Part shown: piece after piece, positions 25,680 to 35,146 of the stretch | Layout of the letters: every line of letters starts with the position of its first letter | Numbering within the stretch: position 1 is the first letter of the stretch | NCBI RefSeq assembly: GCF_900104305.1 | Contig: NZ_FNJC01000003.1 | Span: 62,001 to 126,000, forward strand | Reading direction: 5' to 3' | Length of the DNA: 64,000 nucleotides | Origin: Filomicrobium insigne | GTDB lineage: Bacteria; Pseudomonadota; Alphaproteobacteria; Rhizobiales; Hyphomicrobiaceae | Notes under the pieces: generated by a model | Told to the model about the DNA's origin: nothing | The model's input: the letters and a program-made list of their open reading frames with translations, nothing else | Database searches by the model: none | Translations under genes and position numbers: made by a program

Positions 25680-26762
25680 ATGGCGAGGAAAGTCCTTATT
25701 CTGGCCGGAACCAAGAAGGGAACGTTCATTCTGGAAAGCGACGCGTCGCGGCGCTCATGGGAGCTCCGCGGGCCATTTTGCGATACTTGGCCTATCAACC
25801 ACGTGATCGCCGATCCCAAGACGGGAACGATCTATGCCGGCGGAGGTAACGAGTGGTTCGGACCTGCAGTCTGGAAATCGACAGACCAGGGAAAAACCTG
25901 GACCCATTCGAGCGAGGGGCTCGCTTATAAGGAGGGTGAAGAGCCCGTGAAAGCCGTGTGGAGCCTGGCGATTGGACCCGGTGGGCTGTACGCGGGCGTC
26001 GAGCCAGCAGGGTTGTTCCATAGCGCAGATGGAGGCCAGACGTGGACGCATATCGAAGGGCTAAGTAACCATCCTTCTCGCCAAGATTGGCATCCGGGCG
26101 GCGGTGGCTTGATTTTGCACTCTCTTGTTCTCCATCCCGAAGACGACAAACAGATCTGGGTTGGGATTTCATCGGCAGGCGTATTCTACACCGCGGATGG
26201 TGGTGAGACTTGGCAACCACGCAATAAGGGCACCCGCGCCGACTACCTCCCCGAAGATCAGCGCTACCCTGAACTTGGTCAGTGCGTTCACTCCCTGGTT
26301 ATGGCCCCAGGGATGCCCAACCGGCTTTATCAGCAAAACCATTGCGGGATGTACCGGAGTGAGAACGGTGGCCAGCAGTGGGAAAGTATCGAGGCGGGAT
26401 TGCCATCATCGTTTGGATTCCCGGCAGCCGCCCATCCACGCGATCCGGACAGCCTTTTCCTTCTGCCATTGAACGGCGACATCGCCGGACGCTACATGCC
26501 GGACGGTAAGGCGGCGGTCTGGCGCACACGCGACAGTGGCGGCACGTGGCAGGCGCTTCGCGACGGTCTCCCGCAAACCAACGCCTTCTTCGGCGTGTTG
26601 CGTCAAGCATTGACCACAGATAGCCTCGAACCAGCTGGCGTCTACTTCGGCACTGGCGGTGGAGCACTGTTCGCCAGTGCCGATGAAGGGGATAGCTGGA
26701 ATTGCCTCTCTGACTATCTCCCCGCCATCCATTCCGTGGAGACGGTCGTCCTCGACGCATAA
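25680..26762 (+). CDS. BNR-repeat beta-propeller protein (exo-sialidase-like fold)
   Basis: A 360-residue protein with at least five Asp-box/BNR motifs: KSTDQGKTW, HSADGGQTW, YTADGGETW, RSENGGQQW, RTRDSGGTW and ASADEGDSW. There is no signal peptide, so it is likely cytoplasmic, unlike secreted sialidases; catalytic residues of sialidase are not evident. It is followed by a MoaD/ThiS-like gene 27 bases on and a cupin gene. Automatic pipelines often call such proteins glycosyl hydrolase or WD40/YVTN protein; enzymatic activity is unproven. Confidence 0.8.
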   Translation: MARKVLILAGTKKGTFILESDASRRSWELRGPFCDTWPINHVIADPKTGTIYAGGGNEWFGPAVWKSTDQGKTWTHSSEGLAYKEGEEPVKAVWSLAIGPGGLYAGVEPAGLFHSADGGQTWTHIEGLSNHPSRQDWHPGGGGLILHSLVLHPEDDKQIWVGISSAGVFYTADGGETWQPRNKGTRADYLPEDQRYPELGQCVHSLVMAPGMPNRLYQQNHCGMYRSENGGQQWESIEAGLPSSFGFPAAAHPRDPDSLFLLPLNGDIAGRYMPDGKAAVWRTRDSGGTWQALRDGLPQTNAFFGVLRQALTTDSLEPAGVYFGTGGGALFASADEGDSWNCLSDYLPAIHSVETVVLDA

Positions 26763-26789
26763 TTAAATTTCGCGAAGAGGCTATGTGAG

Positions 26790-27101
26790 ATGACAAATCC
26801 AGGATCATCCCTGACACAGGTTCCTGACGTACCGCCGAGTGTGACGGCGGTACTTGCTCCGGCATTGGTGAACTTGTTCCCAGGAGCACCGCGGCGCGTA
26901 GAGTTGCGCGCCGCAACGGTGCGTGACTTGATTGACCAGCTAAACGAGCGCTGGCCAGGAATGCGCGACCGATTGTGTGATTCAACACCCCGCATTCGTC
27001 GTCACATCAATGTCTTTGTGCGTGGCGAAAGGGCATTGTTGGACACGCCGTTGACGGAGAATTCCGACGTCTACCTCCTGACCGCAATCTCAGGTGGCTA
27101 A
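26790..27101 (+). CDS. MoaD/ThiS-family ubiquitin-like protein
   Basis: A 103-residue protein with the beta-grasp pattern of sulfur carriers: RRVELRAATVRDLIDQLNERWPG, then INVFVRGERALLDTPLTENSDVYLL, and the C-terminal AISGG with the diglycine needed for thiocarboxylate or adduct formation. No moaE, thiG, or E1-like moeB is nearby, so it is unlikely to be the molybdopterin or thiamine carrier itself. It lies between a propeller gene and a cupin gene, which suggests a separate role. Confidence 0.8.
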   Translation: MTNPGSSLTQVPDVPPSVTAVLAPALVNLFPGAPRRVELRAATVRDLIDQLNERWPGMRDRLCDSTPRIRRHINVFVRGERALLDTPLTENSDVYLLTAISGG

Positions 27102-27146
27102 CGTGTTGATGCGATCAACAACTAGTGCCGACCCCAAGGGACCCTT

Positions 27147-27611
27147 ATGACCGTCGTCACACCGGATCGCATGATAGTGGAAGAAGGATCTGCGGAAAAT
27201 CCATGCGGTCCAAACCAGACGCTGTGGATCAGTGAAGCGGGAGGTCTTACGCAGTTCGGCGCGTTTATAGAGATATTACCGGCCGGTTCCCGCTCATCGA
27301 TAAAGCACTGGCACAGCGCCGAGGACGAAATGGTGTTCGTGCTGGAAGGTCAAATCACGCTGGTCGAAGGTGATACGGAAACACTCCTGAAGCCTGGCTA
27401 TGCCGCAACGTTTCGGGCAGGAGATCCTACCGGGCACTTCCTCGAAAACCGCGGAGAGGCCGCTACGCGTTGCTTGGTCGTAGGGAGCCGTGCACCAGTC
27501 GATAAAATAACCTATCCGGATCACGACCGGGTCTGCCATCGCGACAGGTCGCTGCCGAGCGACATTTGGACTGACGGGGCCGGAAACCCCGCATCCAGTC
27601 CTCACGGATAG
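27147..27611 (+). CDS. Cupin domain protein
   Basis: A 154-residue single-domain cupin. Motif 1 is HWHSAEDEMVFVLEG (two His and one Glu for metal) and motif 2 GDPTGHFLENRG supplies the third His, so a metal site is complete. It has about 35 residues after the barrel. Third gene of the MarR-controlled set, 45 bases after the MoaD-like gene, with AGGGA before the ATG. The reaction, if any, is unknown. Confidence 0.85.
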   Translation: MTVVTPDRMIVEEGSAENPCGPNQTLWISEAGGLTQFGAFIEILPAGSRSSIKHWHSAEDEMVFVLEGQITLVEGDTETLLKPGYAATFRAGDPTGHFLENRGEAATRCLVVGSRAPVDKITYPDHDRVCHRDRSLPSDIWTDGAGNPASSPHG

Positions 27612-27648
27612 AATCGCCAATTAGCGCGAGGCATCAAAACTGCGTTGC

Positions 27649-28626
27649 TCAATAGAACAGGCTTGAGACGCTTTCTTCGCGGCTCGTCCGCAGGATTGCC
27701 TCACCAATCAAGGCCGCGATCGGAAGAACGCGGATATTGGCGGCCGCCTGAACGGCAGCGGTCGGCAAAATAGAATCCGTAATCACGAGCGATTTGAGCC
27801 GCGAATTCTTGATCCGGCTGACGGCGCCGCCAGACAAGACACCGTGCGTAATGTAGGCCATGACCTCAGTCGCGCCGTGCGCCAGCAAAGCTTCAGCTGC
27901 GTTACACAGCGTTCCGCCGGAATCGATAATGTCGTCGATGAGGATACAACGCTTACCTTCGACCTCACCGATCACATTCATCACTTCCGACTTGCCGGGG
28001 GCCTCACGCCGTTTGTCGCAAATCGCGATCGGAACGTTGATGCGCTTAGCCAGTGCCCGGGCACGCACCACGCCGCCGACGTCAGGCGAAACGACAATGA
28101 GGTCATCGGCTTCGTAGTTCTTCTCGATGTCACGCACCATGACCGGTGCCGCGAACAAGTTATCCGTCGGGATGTCGAAGAAACCTTGGATCTGGCCAGC
28201 ATGCAGATCGAGAGTAAGAACGCGGTCTGCACCGGCCCGTTCAATTAAGTTGGCGACGAGCTTAGCCGAGATCGGCGTGCGCGGACCGGGTTTACGATCC
28301 TGACGCGCATAGCCGTAGTAAGGAATGACTGCTGTGACCCGCCGCGCCGATGCGCGCTTCAGGGCATCGATGAGAATCAGGAGTTCCATGAGGTTGTCGT
28401 TCGCCGGGAACGACGTCGATTGCACGACAAAGCAATCCTGGCCGCGAACATTCTCCTGGATCTCGACGAAGATTTCCATGTCAGCAAAACGCTTCACCTG
28501 CCCCTTGGCCAGGGGCACGTTGAGATAGCTGCTGATACCTTCCGCGAGGGGACGATTGCTGTTGCCGGCGACGAGCTTGAGAGGGAGGCCGTCAGGACGA
28601 CCACCTGAGTGCGCATCGAAGGACAT
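27649..28626 (-). CDS. prs: Ribose-phosphate pyrophosphokinase
   Basis: It makes PRPP from ribose-5-phosphate and ATP, the donor used by Apt elsewhere in the window. The 325-residue protein has [34 protein letters not shown], the ATP region [21 protein letters not shown], catalytic [15 protein letters not shown] and the PRPP loop [20 protein letters not shown] chose the ATG at 28626; seven more codons upstream are possible. It often neighbours rplY-pth but is 8 kb away here. Confidence 0.95.
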   Translation of the reverse strand: MSFDAHSGGRPDGLPLKLVAGNSNRPLAEGISSYLNVPLAKGQVKRFADMEIFVEIQENVRGQDCFVVQSTSFPANDNLMELLILIDALKRASARRVTAVIPYYGYARQDRKPGPRTPISAKLVANLIERAGADRVLTLDLHAGQIQGFFDIPTDNLFAAPVMVRDIEKNYEADDLIVVSPDVGGVVRARALAKRINVPIAICDKRREAPGKSEVMNVIGEVEGKRCILIDDIIDSGGTLCNAAEALLAHGATEVMAYITHGVLSGGAVSRIKNSRLKSLVITDSILPTAAVQAAANIRVLPIAALIGEAILRTSREESVSSLFY

Positions 28627-28784
28627 CACTAGGGCACTCCACGACAATTCGATGACAGGTCTCTAGCAAGCGGCACCCGCTAATGTAAACACCGTGCGAG
28701 CAACGAACCCATCGAATAATGAACTTTTTTGAGCAAAGAGTTGAGATACCGTCCGAAACTCGCAACTCGGGCTGCTGTTCACAG

Positions 28785-28827
28785 AGAAAGAAGCCCGGGA
28801 GGTGACTTTCGTCATCCAGCCCGGGCT
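28785..28827 (-). terminator. Hairpin terminator of the duplicated-domain lipoprotein gene
   Basis: On the minus strand AGCCCGGG pairs with CCCGGGCT over a 20-base loop and is followed by TCTTTCTCT, 83 bases after the gene stop. Confidence 0.55.
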
Positions 28828-28909
28828 ATCGGTTCGATCGTCAGACGCCTAGCGCTTTATCCGGGGAGGGGGATCTCCGAAATATGTGCCAAGGCCGAGG
28901 GCGCCGAAC

Positions 28910-29986
28910 CTAGTTCGTCTTTGTTTGCGGAAGCAGCTTCAGGATACCCTGTGCGGCTGCTGCAGCTGCTGCGTCTGCGGTCTGCCCCCAAGAGCCGTCC
29001 AGAGAACCTTCCGGTATCTCGTTCTTCTGGGACACCGTGCCGAGCGTCTTGCCGGCAGGATCCTTGACGCGCCAATCGATTTGAATTGGCTGCTTACCCC
29101 CGGTACCGGTGCCGACCTTCACTTTACCTTCGATACGATAGGTCTGAGGCGAAGCGGCACTCGCCAGTGCGATGCCATTGCTGGTGAGCTGCTTCTGCAG
29201 CGCATTCGTCAGCGAAACGCTTCCGTCGCCAGGGGCTCCAGTCACACTCGGGACAATCGCACTCACAGCCCCTGCACGGCCAATGCTTCCGGTCGTAGCC
29301 GCCGCATTTTGGGGTGTCGCGGATGTCGTTGCTGCTGCAGTCTGCACCATTGCCCCGCCGTTGCTGGCGGTAGCCATGGGCTGGGCACTTGCGTTACCCG
29401 CGATTGCAGGAGAATTCGAAGCCTGGCTTGGCAACCAAGTCGCCAGCGAAGTCGCGGTCTTTTCCGAAATCGTCTCTAGGATTTGCGGAGTTACGACTTC
29501 CCATGGGTCACGCCCGGAGCCTGCCGGAGCCAGTTCCTCGCCGGTAATGCGGTTAACCCGCTTTCCAGCCGGATCTGTCACGTCCCAAATGTACGAGATT
29601 TTGGTGCCGCTCGCTTCACGAGCGGACACGACGTAGCCGCGCAGCGTGTATTGCGACGGCTCGCTCGGAGAGTTGACAACAGCGATCTGCTTACGCTGCA
29701 TCGCGGTGCCGAGCTGCGCCTGCAATTGCTTAGCTACACCATCAGGTGCGCCAATAACCGGTGCTATGGCAATTTTAGTGCCCTGTGTCGCAGAGGCCGG
29801 TGCGGCTTGCTCAGGAGCGACCGCCGTGCCTCCGGCGGTTGAGAATATATCTGTGGCGGTGGTCCCGCAGCCAGCAAGTGCAAAGCCCAAAACCGCAGCA
29901 AGGCTCGCCAGCGTAAGCGGTCGCCTTGCGCGTTGCGCGCCATCCCTGGTAGCGCGCTGCGCCGCAGCAAAAGTAATGGTCGTCAC
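28910..29986 (-). CDS. Hypothetical lipoprotein with two similar domains
   Basis: A 358-residue protein with a late lipobox (LASLAAVLGFALAGC, Cys near residue 40). The mature part has two related units, about 65-190 and 245-355. Each has a Q-rich helix (QLGTAMQRKQIAVV / LQKQLTSNGIALAS), then YTLRGYV or YRIEGKV, then WDVTDPAGKRV or WRVKDPAGKTL, then a closing helix ending in LATWLP or ILKLLP. The linker is Ala/Ser/Thr-rich. This points to an internal duplication. It is probably a periplasmic outer-membrane lipoprotein; the function is unknown. Confidence 0.75.
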   Translation of the reverse strand: MTTITFAAAQRATRDGAQRARRPLTLASLAAVLGFALAGCGTTATDIFSTAGGTAVAPEQAAPASATQGTKIAIAPVIGAPDGVAKQLQAQLGTAMQRKQIAVVNSPSEPSQYTLRGYVVSAREASGTKISYIWDVTDPAGKRVNRITGEELAPAGSGRDPWEVVTPQILETISEKTATSLATWLPSQASNSPAIAGNASAQPMATASNGGAMVQTAAATTSATPQNAAATTGSIGRAGAVSAIVPSVTGAPGDGSVSLTNALQKQLTSNGIALASAASPQTYRIEGKVKVGTGTGGKQPIQIDWRVKDPAGKTLGTVSQKNEIPEGSLDGSWGQTADAAAAAAAQGILKLLPQTKTN

Positions 29987-30185
29987 GACGACGTCCCCCT
30001 TTATGATCCACTGATCATCCGGCGGCCGGCGTACAAACCCTGCGGCCTAAAACTCCTATAACCGGTACACATTAGCCACCGATTTAACCTGCACGCCAAC
30101 ATGCCGTCCAGACCCCCGGCGCTCTAACCTGTTCGTACGGCTAATGAACGGGTCGTTACGCACAGTCCAGCTGTGGATAATGCAC

Positions 30186-30971
30186 TTATGCCACGAGAAT
30201 GGCAGAGATTTGACGCCCGTAGTCAGGTTCACCTCTGTGCGTGGTGCGTCGAAAACTGAAAAATTTCGATTCGTTCTCGTAGGTACACGCAGTGGCCAAG
30301 GCAATGGTGCCTACGCCTTGCGCCCCAAGTCTTGAAGCGACATAGCCAAGCAAATCGAAGTAAGGCCGAGGTTGCCCAGGAAATCTCCGGAAGAAACGAA
30401 GGTTGTCGTCTTGGGTGGATGTGAAATTTGCTTCGAAGTCATCGCCTACTTCATAGTTATTCTGGTGAATGCACGGTCCAATCGCCGCGATTATTCGATC
30501 GCGTTGGGCGCCAACCTCTTCCATTTTAGCGACCGTCGCCTCGAGAATGCCTCCAACGGCGCCACGCCAGCCCGCGTGGGCTGCCGCGACAACCCGCGAT
30601 TGTGGGTCCGCGAAGAGGACCGGGGTGCAGTCGGCGGTCAAAATTCCAATCGCAAGGCCCGGCACAGACGTCACGAGTGCATCAGCTTGCGGCATGTCTT
30701 CCGGTGCAAGGACCTGATCAACAATGACGGCTTCGGCGGAGTGGACTTGATATGGTGTCAGAACATGCGAATGGGTGGCACCAAGATGCGCAGCAACGCG
30801 AGATCTGTTCTCAGCAACAGCCTCACGGTCGTCACGTGAGCCGAAGCCGCAGTTGAGACTGGCGTAGAGCCCCTCTGAAACACCGCCGTCCCGCGTAAAG
30901 AAGCCGTGACGAATACCGGCGACGTCGTCCAGCGTATCTGCGGTCAATGGGGTCAGCATGTCGAGGTCCAT
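30186..30971 (-). CDS. pgeF: Peptidoglycan editing factor PgeF (laccase-domain, YfiH)
   Basis: A 261-residue protein of the DUF152 family, a purine-nucleoside-phosphorylase/oxidoreductase-like enzyme that removes wrongly placed L-Ser from cell-wall precursors in E. coli. Zinc-site motifs are HGFFTRDGGVSEG, QVHSAEAV, LTADCTPVLF, AAHAGWRGAVGGIL and CIHQNNYEV. The start is uncertain: ATG 30971 was chosen; TTG 30998 and ATG 30959 are alternatives, none with a good ribosome site. It follows the MidA gene closely and forms an lgt-midA-pgeF operon. Confidence 0.92.
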   Translation of the reverse strand: MDLDMLTPLTADTLDDVAGIRHGFFTRDGGVSEGLYASLNCGFGSRDDREAVAENRSRVAAHLGATHSHVLTPYQVHSAEAVIVDQVLAPEDMPQADALVTSVPGLAIGILTADCTPVLFADPQSRVVAAAHAGWRGAVGGILEATVAKMEEVGAQRDRIIAAIGPCIHQNNYEVGDDFEANFTSTQDDNLRFFRRFPGQPRPYFDLLGYVASRLGAQGVGTIALATACTYENESKFFSFRRTTHRGEPDYGRQISAILVA

Positions 30972-31011
30972 GATCCTCAGGTGTCTCGGTTGAGACAATC
31001 CGTGATTGTGT

Positions 31012-32139
31012 TCAGAAGCCGGGAAGCGTCGGCAACCCGCCGGAACGTACGCCTAATGCCTTGAAGCGTGTACCCATACCTTGCGGAGCCAACAACCGTG
31101 CGACACCCAATTCGATGTTGCCTGCTTCAATGGGGTTTGCCGCCATCAGACGTGACGCCCGCTGTACGATACCGAGTGCTCCTAAAAATTCTGCCTGCGT
31201 AATAGGACCATCAACAACCAGAGCCGGGTCGGCGGCGTTCTCAGATCCACTCATAGTGATTTGGGTGCGAACGGCCTCGAAGTCGACTTGCGTCGTCAAA
31301 TCGGCTTCTCCAGGTGAGGTGAGGGGATGTTCGTGATGATGGTCTCGCACCGCTTGCAAGCTGTCACCGATCTCAGATGCCGCATGACCATAGTCGATCA
31401 GCAAAGCTGCGAGCGGGGCGCTCTTGCCCAGTGAGGCGAGCGGAGCGGAAAGTTCGCTGAAATCAGGCACGGTGAGGATACTTTCCGCAGGCGCGTTCTC
31501 AGCATGCACTGGAATATCGAGCCGGCCACTGGGAGGCAAAGCGATTTCGCCGAATTGCAGCCGGTCCAAGTCGTCTACTGTGACCGAACGGCAGCGCCAG
31601 CCCGACGGCGTCGCGATCAGCTGCTCAACGGGAAGCGCATCGAGGAATTCATTTCCAATGACGATCGTCGGCCCTTCTGGAACGTCCTCCAGGCGAGGAT
31701 GCCAATTGATCGGTAAATCTATTGCCCCAAGCGTCTCGGTCTGCGCGGCGCGGAGCGTTTCACTACTCTCTACAAGATGGACGTTCGCTGCGGAGAGGAA
31801 ATCGGGCACAAGGCGAAGTGCACGCAAAGCATCGCGCATGAGGGAGCCGCGACCTGGCCCCAACTCGATCAGGTTAATTCTGGACGGGCCACCCATCTGC
31901 TGCCAGACGACGGCACTCCATAACCCAATGAGTTCGCCGAAAATCTGACTGATCTCGGGGGCCGTTATGAAGTCGCCCGTCCGGCCAATCGCCTCTCGCC
32001 GCCGGTAGTATCCATGATCGGCATCCTGCAGGCACGCCGTCATGTATTGTCGGACAGTCAGCGGCCCGTCGCGTTTTATCCGTGCGATAAGATTGCACGA
32101 CAGGGGCGTATCGCGTCGCGCATCTGGATCATAGTTCAC
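31012..32139 (-). CDS. SAM-dependent methyltransferase, MidA/NDUFAF7 family
   Basis: A 375-residue class I methyltransferase with the SAM loop IELGPGRGSLMRDALRAL, the family N terminus GPLTVRQYMTACLQDADHGYY, FITAPEISQIFGELIGLW and VIGNEFLDALPVEQ. In mitochondria the family methylates an Arg of complex I subunit NDUFS2; the bacterial role is likely similar but unproven. Its GTG start overlaps the lgt stop by four bases, and pgeF follows, an arrangement common in alphaproteobacteria. Confidence 0.93.
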   Translation of the reverse strand: MNYDPDARRDTPLSCNLIARIKRDGPLTVRQYMTACLQDADHGYYRRREAIGRTGDFITAPEISQIFGELIGLWSAVVWQQMGGPSRINLIELGPGRGSLMRDALRALRLVPDFLSAANVHLVESSETLRAAQTETLGAIDLPINWHPRLEDVPEGPTIVIGNEFLDALPVEQLIATPSGWRCRSVTVDDLDRLQFGEIALPPSGRLDIPVHAENAPAESILTVPDFSELSAPLASLGKSAPLAALLIDYGHAASEIGDSLQAVRDHHHEHPLTSPGEADLTTQVDFEAVRTQITMSGSENAADPALVVDGPITQAEFLGALGIVQRASRLMAANPIEAGNIELGVARLLAPQGMGTRFKALGVRSGGLPTLPGF

Positions 32140-32963
32140 GTAGAGGCCCGTGACTTGGAGCGCGCCAGCATTATGAACCAGATGCCAAGGAGCAGCATGG
32201 GGATGGAGTACACCATACCCTTGGTGATCGGATACTCAGGCGAGAATTGGCGGTATTCGATGATCTTGAAGAATTCGCAGAAGATGCGGAACACGGCGTA
32301 GCCCACGAGAAAGATCCCCGTGGTCAGTCCTGGCTGTTTCAGAGCCATCCATTTGTGCGTCACGAAACGCAGGATCAGGAAGAGAACGATGCCTTCAAGC
32401 GCCGCTTCATAGAGCATGGCCGGATGCCTTGGCTCTTCGCCCCAACCTGGAAACACCATGCCCCAAGGCATGTCGGTCGGCGTGCCCACGATTTCGCCGT
32501 TCACAAAATTGGCCATACGCCCGAAGAACAAGCCGATCGGAACGGCCGCCGCGACGACATCCATGACGGATAGGGCGACAAGCCCCTTCCGGCGCGCGAA
32601 AAGAAACATCGCAAGGCCTGAGCCCAGGAGGCCACCGTGGAAGGCCATGCCTCCACGCCAGATCGCGAACACCTGTAACGGGTTCTCAAAATAATATGAT
32701 GGCTCGTAAAAGAGTACGTGGCCAAGTCGGCCGCCGACAACGACGCCCGCAGCGACCCACAACAGCAATTCATCGACGTCATCGGCGGTCATCGCCGGCT
32801 TGTTATCACGCCAGAGCGACGCGTTGGCGACTAGCCGTTTGATATAGACCCATCCCAGGATCAGCCCTGCAGCATAGGCGAGCCCGTACCATCTGACCGC
32901 GATGGGTCCGATTTGAAGTGCCACCGGGTCGATCTGCGGATAAGAAATGGCGAGCAAACTCAT
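32136..32963 (-). CDS. lgt: Phosphatidylglycerol-prolipoprotein diacylglyceryl transferase
   Basis: It attaches diacylglyceryl to the Cys of prolipoproteins in the inner membrane, so it would act on the lipoproteins at 23444 and 28910. The 275-residue protein has seven membrane helices, RWYGLAYAAGLILGW at the N terminus, the essential HGGLLG segment and GRMANFVNGEIVG signature, and R..HPAMLYEA. First gene of lgt-midA-pgeF, divergent from ubiK. Confidence 0.95.
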   Translation of the reverse strand: MSLLAISYPQIDPVALQIGPIAVRWYGLAYAAGLILGWVYIKRLVANASLWRDNKPAMTADDVDELLLWVAAGVVVGGRLGHVLFYEPSYYFENPLQVFAIWRGGMAFHGGLLGSGLAMFLFARRKGLVALSVMDVVAAAVPIGLFFGRMANFVNGEIVGTPTDMPWGMVFPGWGEEPRHPAMLYEAALEGIVLFLILRFVTHKWMALKQPGLTTGIFLVGYAVFRIFCEFFKIIEYRQFSPEYPITKGMVYSIPMLLLGIWFIMLARSKSRAST

Positions 32964-33148
32964 GTGAATCCTTGGCTGCGCGGGGAAAGCTGGACGCCAG
33001 GGATGAACATAGCCCCGCGAGTGTCAAGGTGACATGCTGTGCGAGGCTTGAACGCGCGGGGCAGCGGGCTCATAGTCATTCCCCAGATACATTTGTCGTG
33101 TGTGGTGACGGTAACGCGCCCACACGTGTTGATTCTTAAGGACCGAAC

Positions 33149-33406
33149 ATGACGCAAACATCAAACCGCCTCTTCGACGATCTCGCCAAGCTCATGAACG
33201 ATGCGGCCGGCGCAGCGCAAGGCGTCAAGCAGGAGTTCGAGACGATGGCTCGGTCCCAAGGCGAAAAGATTCTTCGCGAGATGGATGTCGTTCAACGCGA
33301 GGAGTTTGAGGCTGTACGAGCCATGGCGGAAAAGGCGCGAGCAGAGAACGAACGGCTCGAAGCACGTATTGCCGCTCTTGAGGCTAAGCTCGGTCAAACG
33401 AGCTGA
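33149..33406 (+). CDS. ubiK: Ubiquinone biosynthesis accessory factor UbiK
   Basis: An 85-residue BMFP-family protein: LFDDLAKLMNDAAGAAQGVKQEFETMAR followed by a C-terminal coiled coil with heptads (ENERLEARIAALEAKL). UbiK helps UbiJ in the aerobic ubiquinone-making complex. AAGGA is well placed before the ATG. It is divergent from lgt, an order common in this group. Confidence 0.9.
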   Translation: MTQTSNRLFDDLAKLMNDAAGAAQGVKQEFETMARSQGEKILREMDVVQREEFEAVRAMAEKARAENERLEARIAALEAKLGQTS

Positions 33407-33695
33407 TCGAACGTGACTCGCCGGGGATGAGGGGCGTACCCGGAAGATGTCGAGTGCCAGAAAGTGCCTCTGGCTAAATATCCACGCGTTTTCAACAGTT
33501 TTCCGGAATCTGACGGCACTTGCCCCACGAATGTCGGGGGCTCGCCATCATGACCGTGGACACTCGTGTTCAGTTGGTTGCGACTCGTGCACGACAGATG
33601 CTTTCGTGACGCCGCGCGACGAGCTCCGGTGAGGGCCGGGGCAGACTGAAGACCACATATGGCGCGGCACGCGTCCGCAATTTGGGGAAAAAGTA

Positions 33696-34193
33696 ATGGC
33701 ATCTTCTGAGCTGGGCTACGATCGTGTGACGAACCCCATCGACCTTGTCGAGCAACTGGCGGGACGTCACGAGTGGGCCTGCGATCGCACCGGCGACGAT
33801 GAACTGACACTGATCGTCTCAGGAACCTGGACGGATTATCACATCTCGCTCAATTGGCGCGATGATCTGGAAGCTCTGCATCTTGCCTGCGCCTTTGACT
33901 TTAAGGTGCCCGATACGCGCCTCAGTGAGATGTACCGTCTCGTGGGGCAGATCAACGAGCAGCTTTGGCTGGGCCACTTCGACCTTTGGACACAGGAAGG
34001 TCTGGTGATGTACCGTCATGCCCTGCTGCTGAATGGGTCGGTTGTCACCCCGATGCAGTGTGAAGCGCTGTTACAGGCTGCACTCGAGAGCTGTGAGCGC
34101 TACTATCAGGCGTTCCAGTTCGTCGTATGGGCAGGCAAGGAGAGCCGTGAGGCTCTGATCTCGACAATGTTCGAGACTGAAGGCCAAGCCTGA
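33696..34193 (+). CDS. YbjN domain-containing protein
   Basis: A 165-residue soluble protein with the YbjN fold pattern: LIVSGTWTDYHISLNWRDD, CAFDFKVPDTRLSEMYRLV, QINEQLWLGHFDLWTQEGLVMYRHALL and VECERYYQAFQFVVW-like end. YbjN relatives act as sensory or chaperone-like proteins. It lies 31 bases before proC in the same direction, a conserved pairing in alphaproteobacteria. The exact role is unknown. Confidence 0.88.
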   Translation: MASSELGYDRVTNPIDLVEQLAGRHEWACDRTGDDELTLIVSGTWTDYHISLNWRDDLEALHLACAFDFKVPDTRLSEMYRLVGQINEQLWLGHFDLWTQEGLVMYRHALLLNGSVVTPMQCEALLQAALESCERYYQAFQFVVWAGKESREALISTMFETEGQA

Positions 34194-34224
34194 CGGCGAT
34201 CGCAGCCGTAGAAAGCTTTTCATT

Positions 34225-35049
34225 ATGACTTTGGCCCTCGAAGGACCGTTGTTGATTGCCGGAGCCGGCAAGATGGGGACCGCCATGCTCTCCGGCTTGT
34301 TAGAGGCGGGACTTGAGCCGTTCCAGGTCATTATTCAGGATCCCGCACCATCGCTTGAGGTGCAGGACTTTGTGATACGCGAGGGTGTACGCTGCGCACC
34401 CGCGATCACGTCGCTTGAGGCTCCGCCATCGGTCATTCTCGCGGCCGTCAAACCGCAGATCATGGACAAGGTGATGCCGGGACTGGCGCAATTGGCCGGT
34501 CCTGACACGCTTTTGCTGTCCATCGCCGCTGGCCGAACGATCGCGAGCTTCGAGCAGCACCTGCCGACGGGGACTGCGGTGATCCGGGCCATGCCCAACA
34601 CACCGGCGGCCGTCGGTGCCGGGATCACGGTCTGCTGCGCCAACGCGCACGTCAGCGAAAGCCAGAAGTTGATTGCCGAGGAGATGTTGCGCGCAGTCGG
34701 CGATGTGGCATGGATCGAAGACGAAGCCTTGATGGATTCGGTCACTGCGGTCTCAGGTTCCGGCCCCGCATATGTTTTCTATTTGGTAGAGGCGCTAACG
34801 GACGCAGGCATCGCTGCGGGCCTCGATGCTGAACTCTCCGCGCGCCTCGCCCGTGCGACCGTCGCCGGTTCCGGCCGTCTTCTTGAAGCGGCGGATGACG
34901 ATGCCGCGACATTGCGTAAGAATGTGACCTCTCCCGGGGGCACGACTGCGGCAGCTTTGGAAGTCTTGACGGCCGATGACGGCTTGAAGCCGCTGATGAA
35001 GGCCGCTGTGGCCGCCGCGGTGAAACGCGGACGCGAACTCGCAGGCTAG
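34225..35049 (+). CDS. proC: Pyrroline-5-carboxylate reductase
   Basis: Last step of proline synthesis, NAD(P)H-dependent. The 274-residue protein has LLIAGAGKMGTAMLSGLLEAG at the N terminus, AVKPQIMDKVMPGL, IRAMPNTPAAVGAGITV and the C-terminal signature VSGSGPAYVFYLVEALTDAGIAAGL with TSPGGTTAAALEVL. All conserved blocks are intact. It follows the YbjN-type gene closely. Confidence 0.96.
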   Translation: MTLALEGPLLIAGAGKMGTAMLSGLLEAGLEPFQVIIQDPAPSLEVQDFVIREGVRCAPAITSLEAPPSVILAAVKPQIMDKVMPGLAQLAGPDTLLLSIAAGRTIASFEQHLPTGTAVIRAMPNTPAAVGAGITVCCANAHVSESQKLIAEEMLRAVGDVAWIEDEALMDSVTAVSGSGPAYVFYLVEALTDAGIAAGLDAELSARLARATVAGSGRLLEAADDDAATLRKNVTSPGGTTAAALEVLTADDGLKPLMKAAVAAAVKRGRELAG

Positions 35050-35146
35050 CAAGAAGGCCGTCGACTCTCTATCACCTAGGCAGGCGGCGGCTCCATGCTA
35101 AGTAGGCGCACCGAGCTGTCCTTCGGCCATTTTGAGCGAGATAGAG

